This document shows, one piece after another, positions 56,417 through 64,000 of a stretch of 64,000 nt of DNA. Under the pieces are notes generated by a model. The model had not been told where the DNA came from. It worked only from the letters and a program-made list of their open reading frames with translations, and searched no databases. Origin of the DNA: Tachypleus tridentatus (lineage: Eukaryota > Arthropoda > Merostomata > Xiphosura > Limulidae); the NCBI RefSeq assembly GCF_004210375.1, contig NC_134828.1, forward strand, positions 26,156,400-26,220,399. Direction: 5' to 3'. Position 1 is the first letter of the stretch. Every line of letters begins with the position of its first letter. The position numbers were made by a program, and so were the translations under genes.

Positions 56417-56694
56417 GGGGCCCGGCATGGCTAAGCGTGTGAAGGAGTGCGACTCGTAATCTGAGGGTCACGGGTTCGCATCCCCGTCGCGCCAAACATG
56501 TTCGCCCTTTCAGCCGTGGGGGCGTTATAACGTGACGGTCAATCCCACTATTTGTTGGTAAAAGAGTAACCCAAAAGTTGGCGGTGGGTGGTGATGACTA
56601 GCTGCCTTCCCTCTAGTCTCACACTGCTAAATTAGGGACGGCTAGCACAGATAGCCCTTGAGTAGCTTTATGCGAAACTAAAAAACAAACAAAC
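56417..56694 (+). mobile_element. SINE family A copy inside the Penelope-like element
   Basis: GGCCCGGCATGGCTAAGCGT head, CACGGGTTCGCATCCCCGTC, consensus body and an AAAAACAAACAAAC tail. Flanked by the 10-bp duplication CTTTGTATTG (56407-56416 and 56695-56704), placed in the 3' part of the Penelope-like element. Confidence 0.93.
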
Positions 56695-56704
56695 CTTTGT
56701 ATTG

Positions 56705-56987
56705 ATTTATTTTGGGCTTGAGTTGTTGTATAAGTAAGGCTTCTTTAATTTTGCGTTTGTTTATGTTTGTTTCTTTATTTAGTATTTGGGTGTTTTCTGT
56801 GGTTATGTTGTGTTTATTTGATTTGCAGTGTTCGAAAACGTGTGAAGGTGACTTTTTGTGTTCTCTGAATCTGGTTTCAATTTTTCTACTTGTTTCTCCA
56901 ATATAGAAGTCGTGACAGTTATGACATTGTATTTTATAAATAATGTTGGTGTGGTGTTTGTCAGTGTAGTTTTTACACAGTCTAGAC
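56705..56987 (-). pseudogene. Penelope-like element, GIY-YIG endonuclease part
   Basis: The minus-strand reading is open and contains NIIYKIQCHNCHDFYIGETS, the IY...FYIGET signature of Penelope GIY-YIG nucleases, followed by a conserved Arg (RKIETRF) and His (FREHKK). GIY-YIG cleavage generates the nick used for target-primed reverse transcription in this class. The segment itself is undamaged but is separated from its RT by the hAT insertion. Confidence 0.85.
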
Positions 56988-57149
56988 CAGGGGTGTGCAA
57001 CATTTTTCGTCGGTGGGCCATATAACCAACTTCATCAATCAAGCGGGGCCACTTAAAAAACAAGCTTATTCGTGTACATGCACAATAAATTAAAAAAAAT
57101 TCTCAAAATGCAAGCAATAATATTTTATATTTTTGCATGAGTGATCATT

Positions 57150-57359
57150 TTAGTGCGACACTTGAAATTTAGAGTCCTTGCAGAGCTTGTCAATATCAGC
57201 TTTGACAGAAGTGGTTGCCACTCTTAACTGACTGGTCAAATGTTCATCAGTCAGCTGACTTCTACATTTGGTTTTGATGAGCTTCATTTTGGAGAAAAAT
57301 TGCTCACAGCAGTAGGTGCTACCAAAAAGGGAGGCAATTCTTTGTGCATGACGGGACAA
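57150..57359 (-). pseudogene. hAT transposase, C-terminal dimerisation domain
   Basis: Contains the hATC signature as SLFGSTYCCEQFFSKMKLIK, then RSQLTDEHLTSQLRVA before the stop. It overlaps the preceding piece (57284-57868) in another frame, so a frameshift near 57300-57360 separates them. The hATC block mediates multimerisation and completes the RNase H-like catalytic fold in active elements. Confidence 0.85.
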
Positions 57360-57868
57360 ATTGGGAAACTTTTCACGTACACAGAGTTTGTAAAGTCTAG
57401 CAAACTGTTTTCAGAGAATTTCCTTTTAGTGTCCATGTCAGCCTGCAGTTCAATGAGTTCCATTTGGCAATCATCAGGACTGTCTTCCACTGCCAAATCA
57501 AAAGGTTGAGCGAACAATTTCAATCTAATTTCAGTTTGTCTGAAATCTGGAAATCTGTTTGCAAACTCATCACGCAGCTTTTGTACACTGGTTCCATATT
57601 TGGTGCAATCCAGATTAGGAAATTCCAGTTTCCTGGTTGCAAGACATGTAAAATGGATCAATATGGCTCTTCTCAACTGAACCTGGAAAAGTTCCAATTT
57701 CTTCTCAAAAGCACAAATATGCTCAAACAACTTATTCACAAGTTGACTTTTCCCTTGTAGTTTTAAGTTTAAATCAGACAGATGCTGTGTAATGTCTGTG
57801 AGGAATGCTAAGTCATTCAGCCAGTTCTCATTGCTCAAGAAGTCCACATTCTGACGTTTGCTCTCCAT
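57284..57868 (-). pseudogene. hAT transposase, middle/helical part
   Basis: 194 codons, including NENWLNDLAFLTDITQHLSD and a helical segment (LFEHICAFEKKLELFQVQLR), typical of the region between the second catalytic block and hATC in GTF2IRD2/ZBED-like hAT transposases. Another frame break lies at about 57868-57905, where the upstream reading continues in a different frame. Confidence 0.8.
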
Positions 57869-57905
57869 GAAAACTTAATCTCCTCTCGCAGATTCCAGAA
57901 TCTCT

Positions 57906-58307
57906 TCAAAGTAGCAGCTCTACTAAGCCAACGTACAGCAGAGAAGTAAAAACATCTGAATACTCACTGTCCAGCTCATCTAAAAAAGTTTTAAATTGTC
58001 GATGATTTAATCCTCGTGTTCGAATATAATTTACGCATTGGACGACATTTTTCATGACTTCTGCAAAATCCAGAACTTTGGTGCACAAGCTCTCTTGGTG
58101 AATAATGCAATGGCTTACAACTACGTCTTGTGCTCCAATTGCAGTTAGAAATTTCTTGGTGAATCCATTTGTCCTACCTGTCATGGAAGGAGCACCATCT
58201 GTTGTAACACCACATAATTTATAAGGATTCAGTTCAAACTTTTCTACAACCTTAAGCACTTGTTCACAAATATCCTGTCCTGTGGTTGTGGAGGAAAGGC
58301 TTGCCAT
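57906..58307 (-). pseudogene. hAT transposase, RNase H-like catalytic part
   Basis: 133 codons with the block LCGVTTDGAPSMTGRTNGF (catalytic Asp region) and SHCIIHQESLCTKVL (the CxxH block of hAT). Further upstream coding (58310-58625) shows recognisable hAT sequence only in broken frames, for example stops near 58320 and 58500. Confidence 0.85.
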
Positions 58308-58625
58308 ATCTAAAACTCTTCGAAAACATCAAAGCCTGCAGTAACAGCTCTGATGAAAATGACAAGTTGGGATGTGTCATTGATATCAGTGCTTTCATCC
58401 AAAGCCAGACTGAAAGCTTCACACGAATTCAATCTCTCTTTCAAAGTTTCTTTGATGTCCTCTGAAAGATCTTTTGTCCTGCGTGAGACAGTAAAGCGGA
58501 AAGGCTAGTTTGCTCCACCAAATATTTTTTCTCTGGACATGCATATTCTGTGAATATTGTTAAACAATTTTAATAAATTCTCCATCACTGAAAGGCTTTC
58601 CTTTTCTGCCATACATTCACAAAGC

Positions 58626-58934
58626 TTAAAACTCAGTTTTGTCACCAGTTCTGAATTTTTCTTGAAAGTGGTAAAACACCTTGTTGCTTTTCAATGGATG
58701 TTTTAAATGTTCAATTTTGTCCTTTCGTGCCTGACCAACAATTTCATCAAACTGGGAGGAGTGCTTAGTTGCGTAATGTCGCTTAATATTGTACTCTTTC
58801 ATGACTACAATTGTAGTTTGACAGACGAGGCAGACAACACCTTGATTATGTGGGACAACAAGATATTTTGTGCACCATTCACTGTTGAATAACCTTCCCT
58901 CATCATCAATTTTTCGTTTCTTAACTGCTGACAT
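58626..58934 (-). pseudogene. hAT transposase, N-terminal BED zinc finger
   Basis: Starts MSAVKKRKIDDEGRLFNSEW. The BED-type finger is seen as VCLVC (paired Cys), with NIKRHYATKH supplying the two His. BED fingers bind the transposon ends. This is the likely original start of the transposase; the ORF ends in a premature stop after FRTGDKTEF. Confidence 0.85.
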
Positions 58935-59105
58935 TTTACTAGCCCTGAAATCAAAACAAAAATTATTCTCACGAAAATGGCAAAGTAAAAAAAAACATAG
59001 AATTTATTTACACATGGAACCTCTTATGGACAGAAACACATGTTTCTAAATTGGCATCCCGATCATAGCCTTCCGGTACTTAAATTAATTAAGAATAGCA
59101 AAATA

Positions 59106-59559
59106 CAGTGTGACCTCGCCTATTCGCGGTTCGCCATTCGCGGCCCCGCATATTCGCGGGTTATGCGCGAACTGCGTTTTTGTAGGTCACAGAGACTGAA
59201 AGGGCTTTTCGAGGAGATTTCTGTTGTATTTACTCAATCAAGCCGTTTTTATCAATTGTCGTCTTCACCAAACAAGATTGGACTGCTATTGGCTGACTGC
59301 CTCAGCTTCCCCAACAACGCAAACGGCAAAGCACAGCCCGGTAACGCACGGTACAATTTAGTGAAATACATAACAGTATGCAATATTGCTACATTATTAC
59401 TGCATCAATGAGTATAAGTATCATTAGTGTTTGGGAAGCATTTCATATAGTATATAATCGCATACATATACGTTTTAAAATTGCGTCCAATATTCGCGGT
59501 TTTTCGCTATTCGCGGGAGGGTAAAGAACGTAACCCCCGCGAATAACGAGGTCACACTG
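59106..59559. mobile_element. pogo/Tigger-like MITE (454 bp) inside the hAT element
   Basis: Inverted termini CAGTGTGACCTCGCCTATTC and its counterpart GAATAACGAGGTCACACTG, with TA on both sides (59104-59105 and 59560-59561). Internal TATTCGCGG/CCGCGAATA repeats are typical of pogo-type ends. The 59040-59411 ORF crosses its border and is not a gene. It lies in the 5' non-coding part of the hAT element. Confidence 0.88.
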
Positions 59560-60078
59560 TACATAGAATCAGATGCATCTGAAAGCAAAAATTTTAATTA
59601 ATTCAGTAAAGTCACAACAATATGCTAAATAATAATCAATTTACCTTCAATCTCTTGTAGTAACTGTAAAATTTTCACCAATAATGAATGACGGACAGCA
59701 GAGGTTAGGGAAAATTGTTGCCAGCGGGCGAAGGCGAGGTTCAGGACATGACGTTGAGTCGTAGACAATAGTGCTAGTGCACGTCACTTATTCATGCCCT
59801 AAGGAGGCCGACCAATCGAATTCGGCCTGCTCCTCTCTAGCAAAGATAATTTTAGAAGTTTGTCGAGTCGAAGCCTGGGAATCCCGTAGGATCGATGCTT
59901 TTAAAAATATTCCATTTGCGTTGGATTACAGATCAGGCCACATGGTTAGATTACAACAACTAGGGCCACACTAAATGGCTTGGCGGGCCGGGTTGTGGCC
60001 CGCGGGCCGCCTGTTGCACACCCCTGGTCTAGACCTTAGTTTTGTGTCTGGTTTTTGAATAAATTTGGTATTAACTGG

Positions 60079-60348
60079 TTTGTTTTGAATTTCGCGCAAA
60101 GCTACTCGAGGGCTATCTGCGCTAGCCGTCCCTAATTTAGCAGTATAAGACCAGAGGGAAGGCAGCTAGTCATCACCACCCACCGCCAACTCTTGGGCTA
60201 CTCTTTTACCAACGAATAGTGGGATTGACCGTAACATTATAACGCCCCCACGGCTAAAAGGGCGAGCATATTTGGTGCGACGGGGATTCGAACTCGCGAC
60301 CCTCGGATTACGAGTCGCACGCTTTAACCCACCTGGCCATGCCGGGCC
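60079..60348 (-). mobile_element. SINE family A copy inside the Penelope-like element
   Basis: Minus-strand copy of the TTCGAATCC subfamily with a near-consensus body, from a TTTGTTTTGAATTTCGCGC tail to a CACCTGGCCATGCCGGGCC head. Flanked by GGTATTAACTGG (60067-60078) and GGTGTTAACTGG (60349-60360), a 12-bp duplication with one difference. Confidence 0.93.
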
Positions 60349-60360
60349 GGTGTTAACTGG

Positions 60361-61730
60361 ACTGTCATATTTTGTTGCTAGTTTTTGCCAAATGTTGGTT
60401 ATTTTTCTATTTATATAGGGAATGTATGGTATGCAGCAATATATGGTTTCTTGCTTTTTTATTTCGTGGAATATATTTACTTTTGTTAGTTGATTTTGCT
60501 TTTTATCTAGGTGTGTGCGTATAATGTTTTCTACGGTTTGTGGAGGAAACTTATTGATGTTGATGAAGTATTGTTTTATTTTGTTTAATTCGTCGTTAAT
60601 TTTATCTGATGAGCATAGTTTTATGGCTGTGTTTATTTGGTTTCTTAGTATGTTGAGTTTTGGTTTTGTTTCATGTGCTGAGTCCCAAAGAATGTATAGT
60701 CCAGTGTGGGTGATTTTTCGGTGGATTTCTGTTTTAAATTGTGTATCGGTTCTTGTAATTTTGAGGTTAAGAAATGATATTTGATTGCTTTCTTCCTGTT
60801 TACATGTGAAGTTAATGTTCGGATGTATAGAGTTAATGTGATTGAAAAAATTAAGTGTGTGTTCTGTAGATCTGAATCCCGCAATCGTGTCGCCTACTTA
60901 TCTGTAAAAGTATAGTGGTGGACGTAATGCTGTGTTAATTGCTTGTGTTTCAACTTGTGTCATAAAAATATTGGCTAGAACTGGTGATACTGGATTGCCC
61001 ATGCTTAGACCATTTGTTTATATAGTTGTGGTTGTTTAACATGAAGTTTGTCTTTATCGTGGTGAATTTTATGAGGGTTCCTAATTGGTTCCTGGGACTG
61101 TCTATTGATGGGTTAGGGTCTCGGATACAGAGTTCCAAGGCTATCTTGCAGGCTTCAGCGGTTGAGACTTCTGTAAAGAGTTATATAACATCAAAACTGG
61201 CCATTAAGGCTTTATGAATAAGTTGCTTAAGATTAGACTTGAAATTAAAAGAGTCTTTGATGAATGAGCTGGCTGATGTTACATATTTGGAGAATGCCCA
61301 TGCTATGTATTTACCAAGATTGTAATGAAACGATTTATATGTGGACATTATTTGTCGTAGTGGACAATCTGGTTTATGAGGTTTGGGGATGCCGTATATT
61401 TGTGGTGTGGGTGAGTCGGTTTTTCGTAGGTAGGAATAAAGTGTTTGTGAAATTGTGTTGGCTTTTTTTCATTTTTAGTAGTATTTTGTTTAGTTGCGTG
61501 TTGTGTGTCTTTGTTAGATTTGTGTGTACTAGTTTAAATTTGTTCGTGTCTGATAGGATGTTCTTCATTTTTTGGATGTATTCATTCGTGTTCATTATGA
61601 CTATAGCGTTGCCTTTATCTGCTTTTAGAATTTTTATGTTTTTGTCTTGTTTTAGGTTTTTAATGGAATTAATGTCTCTTTTTGTAATATTGTTTTTTAG
61701 CTTTCTGATTTGTGAGAAAATTCTTTGAAA
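60361..61730 (-). pseudogene. Penelope-like element, reverse transcriptase part
   Basis: Minus-strand reading shows RT blocks in several frames: a finger/palm block with SFDVI and LFTEVSTAEACKIALELC (about 61200-61130), NFMLNNHNYIN (about 61040), GLSMGNPVSPVLANIFMTQV (about 61010-60950), then the catalytic region near 60895. There the expected YxDD block is disrupted by a stop and a Gly (reads FYR-stop-VGDT). Frame changes near 61035 and 60895 make this copy inactive. The enzyme normally primes cDNA synthesis at nicked target DNA. Confidence 0.82.
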
Positions 61731-61900
61731 AATCGTTTAAGATGTTGTTTTTAGGTGTTTCTGGAAAATATAAATATTTAATTTTTTCTGGGAAGTTTGG
61801 CTGTTGGATGTCAATAGAATTGTCGAAGTTGTCTTCTTTCTGTTGGTTGTTTTCTACAGTTGTAACAGTCTACTTCACGAGGTATTATTTGCTATAATAA

Positions 61901-62218
61901 CGAAACTATGAGAATAACAATCTAATTAAAAAACCAGTAACGTTAACACGTTTTCAGAAAAGTTGCAATCTTTCTCTTCCTTTCTGTCAGGAAAATAAGA
62001 AATCTTTGTTTGCTCGCGAAATTTTGCGTGATATTTATAAAATAAAACACAAGTAAGTCCTAGATGACTGTGCGAATTGTTATTTATAAAAGTCACAACG
62101 ACCTTTTCATTAAAAGCTGGAACTATTAAGCCTCAGCTGCTCACAATTACTCTGGCGTTATCTGATTGAAAAGTAGAATACAGGGTTGTTGAAAGGGTAT
62201 TGATTAATATTTACGTCA
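61901..62218. other. AT-rich sequence, nothing recognised
   Basis: Possible upstream remainder of the Penelope-like element; no recognisable motif. Confidence 0.4.
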
Positions 62219-62660
62219 GTGTAATAAGGAACCAAACGTTAAAGAATTATCAGGTGGAAGAGTAAAACCTTAATTCTGAATCTTTTTCCATTACATGTTA
62301 TTAAGAACGAAACTTTGAATAATTATCAGATGATGTCATGAAACCTTAGTTCTGAGCCTTTACCATTATATATCATTAAAAACAAAACGATAAATAATTA
62401 CCAAGTGGAATAAAAAATACCAGTTGTACCCGAGTCTTTACCACTATGAGTTATTAAGAACGAAATGTTATGTAATTACAAGATGGAGTAGAACATATGT
62501 AACTGATGTGCTTTCAAAAATGAAGCGTTAAATAATTATCAGACGTATTAAAACACATCAAGTGTAACTAAGGCTCTACTACTATGTGTTATAAAGAACG
62601 AAACGTTAAATAATTATTCGGTAAAAATAAAACACATCAAGTTAAACTGAGTCTCTCCAA
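62219..62660 (+). repeat. Degenerate tandem repeat, about 75-bp unit, six copies
   Basis: Units share TTATTAAGAACGAAACGTTA, AATAATTATCAGATGGA and AAAACA/CCTTA followed by CTGAGTCTTTACCATTATG. They begin near 62219, 62298, 62375, 62452, 62520 and 62590. Confidence 0.8.
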
Positions 62661-63500
62661 CTATCGAGTTGCTAAAGTCGAGCGATGTTTCAGATTCCTG
62701 ACTTATTACATTTAGTTTGAAGATATGCTGACTCAAAACATTCTATTTTGCTCTTTGTCCAATCAACAAACCCCACAACACACAGAAACAATAGAGTTTG
62801 AAGAGTGAATAAACTTTATCCTCCGTGTAGTAAATATCAAATTGAAAACCAGCAGTAGAAAGTCACGTGTCCCATCTACTAACAGATCTATTGGAATCTA
62901 GTACATCAGAAGACACAGATAGTTCCTGTAAAAGAAAGGTTTATTACATCCCAAATAACCATGGACAATAACAATGTACTGTTTTATTCCGGGGCAAAAA
63001 TTACTTAGTCAATACTAGAATAACACTGACTTTTAACTTGGCTAAGGTTTGTTAATGGCGTCATGAATTGGGATCCTTCCAACACCGGTATCTAAGACCT
63101 GTTCTGTTGACATCCACTGTTGTTCGTCTCTCGCACGATCTTCAAAAGACTTAGACAAAATTCTCATTACTTTGTCCAACATACTAGTAATGTTACATTA
63201 TGAATTGTTATTAACTGGTATTCACAATACACAAGAAAAGTATTTTCCACTGAAAAAATATAACTTATTCCTGTTAATTATAAGAACTCATACCGGGGTA
63301 TATTAGGCACAGAGAAATAGTAAGGAAAAAAAACAAATAAATTCGTTACGTTACCAAATATGATATCAAATTACTGGCAGGAGAACAGCCACAAATCCAA
63401 AAGCTTTACTATCGGACTCACTGTTTATAAAACACAATAGTTCAGAACAGCTCAGAGCAATATCAGTGAAACCAGGTTCTGCATAAAAGAACAAAACAAT
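62661..63500. other. Nothing recognised
   Basis: AT-rich sequence without a recognisable exon or repeat before the terminal array. Confidence 0.4.
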
Positions 63501-63506
63501 TCTACC

Positions 63507-64000
63507 TTTATACCCGATAACAAAAGTAAAGTAGGCATCATGGTAGAAGGTTTGGTTTACTGTCTTCATATCTGATAACACACGTGAAGTAGGCAGTCTG
63601 GTAGAAGGTATGGTTTACTGTCTTCATATCTGATAACACACGTGAAGTAGGTAGTATGGTAGAAGGTATGGTTTACTGTCTTCATGTCTGATAACACACG
63701 TGAAGTAGGCATCATGGTAGAAGGTTTGGTTACTGTCTTCATATCTGATAACACACGTGAAGTAGGTAGTCTGGTAGAAGGTTTAAGTTACTTCCTTCAT
63801 ATCTGATAACACACGTGAAGTAGGCAGTCTGATAGAAGGTATGGTTTACTGCCTTCATGTCTGATAACACACGTGAAGTAGGCAGTCTGGTAGAAGGTAT
63901 GGTTTACTGTCTTCATATCTGATAACACACGTGAAGTAGGTAGTATGGTAGAAGGTTTGGTTTACTGTCTTCATGTCTGATAACACACGTGAAGTAGGTA
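63507..64000 (+). repeat. 58-bp minisatellite running off the window
   Basis: Unit of roughly 58 bp: CTGGTAGAAGGTATGGTTTA, CTGTCTTCATATCTGATAAC, ACACGTGAAGTAGGCAGT. Eight units are visible; the first (63507) is diverged and the later ones differ at few positions. The array is open at the window end. Minus-strand ORFs 63366-63581 and 63566-63754 are produced by the period. Confidence 0.93.

Larger units (their letters stand above)
56988..60026 (-). mobile_element. hAT-family DNA transposon (about 3.0 kb)
   Basis: Termini CAGGGGTGTGCAAC (56988) and GTTGCACACCCCTG (ending 60026) are inverted repeats. The element is flanked by a perfect 8-bp duplication, GTCTAGAC (56980-56987 and 60027-60034), whose central TA fits the Buster-type hAT target preference. 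It encodes a minus-strand BED-finger transposase in four ORF pieces. It inserted into the Penelope-like element and was itself invaded by a pogo-like MITE at 59106-59559. Ends and protein resemble the Charlie8/GTF2IRD2-related group of hAT transposases. Confidence 0.93.
56165..61900 (-). mobile_element. Penelope-like retroelement (interrupted, decayed)
   Basis: A minus-strand element carrying reverse transcriptase blocks (about 61700 down to 60360) and, nearer its 3' end, a GIY-YIG endonuclease (about 56987 down to 56705). This RT plus GIY-YIG order defines Penelope-like elements. It is split by a hAT element (56988-60026) and by SINEs at 60079-60348 and 56417-56694. Exact ends are not defined; the 5' end on the minus strand fades near 61900. 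Confidence 0.85.

Noticed and set aside
57240-57760. Plus-strand ORFs at 57240-57509 and 57464-57760
   Set aside because: They are antisense shadows of the minus-strand hAT transposase.
59040-59411. 123-codon ORF as a gene
   Set aside because: It crosses the left border of the pogo-like MITE and is translated from its repeats and hAT non-coding DNA.
61264-61728. 154-codon hydrophobic plus-strand ORF resembling a membrane protein
   Set aside because: It is antisense to the A-rich Penelope-like coding strand; the Phe/Leu/Val-rich translation is a product of that bias.

Overview
The window is AT-rich, intron-rich, repeat-dense animal DNA. The spliceosomal introns, the invertebrate twitchin-type muscle Ig exon and the repeat content point to an arthropod. 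The dominant tRNA-derived SINE, with its long conserved body, matches what I remember from horseshoe crab genomic sequence. A chelicerate, most likely a horseshoe crab, is therefore my best guess; no database was searched. There is no bacterial-style operon, CRISPR array, viral genome or toxin gene.

Two host genes are supported. (1) BABAM1/MERIT40, a scaffold subunit of the BRISC and BRCA1-A deubiquitinase complexes, lies on + from about 17574 to at least 32440. Eight coding exons are visible, and the junction phases agree at every joint except one around 27385-31108. The C-terminal exon(s) were not found and may lie in or past the 500-N gap (35127-35626). (2) The 5' end of a twitchin/projectin-like giant muscle protein gene lies on + from 43990. 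It shows a first coding exon carrying one Ig I-set domain and a 22-nt microexon at 47739-47760; the rest must lie beyond the exons seen here.

Layout: 1-17500 is mostly unrecognised AT-rich DNA with scattered SINEs, a 28S rRNA fragment, a decayed Tc1/mariner element (11120-12052) plus a second end fragment, and a decayed coding-like tract (about 14930-15900). 17574-35126 is BABAM1, whose introns carry SINEs, a piggyBac-like MITE, a dimeric minisatellite of about 172-bp units (28620-29990) and a second 28S fragment. 35127-38705 is an assembly gap followed by a 27/34-bp and a 41-bp minisatellite. 38706-49900 holds the twitchin 5' end, SINEs and several old, diverged tandem arrays. 49900-64000 is dominated by mobile elements: a hAT-type MITE, many SINEs, and a nested stack (pogo-like MITE inside a hAT element inside a Penelope-like retroelement, with two SINEs also inserted). 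It ends in a 58-bp tandem array that runs off the window.

Three tRNA-related SINE families recur. Family A (about 280 bp, tRNA-Thr-like head) has about 18 copies, many with clear 9-13 bp target-site duplications. Families B and C (about 120 bp each) share a short tRNA-like head. I found no undescribed multi-gene system. The items most worth checking are the BABAM1 splice anomalies, the candidate hammerhead ribozyme core in the Penelope-like element, the dispersed 28S fragments, and the association of SINEs with minisatellites.
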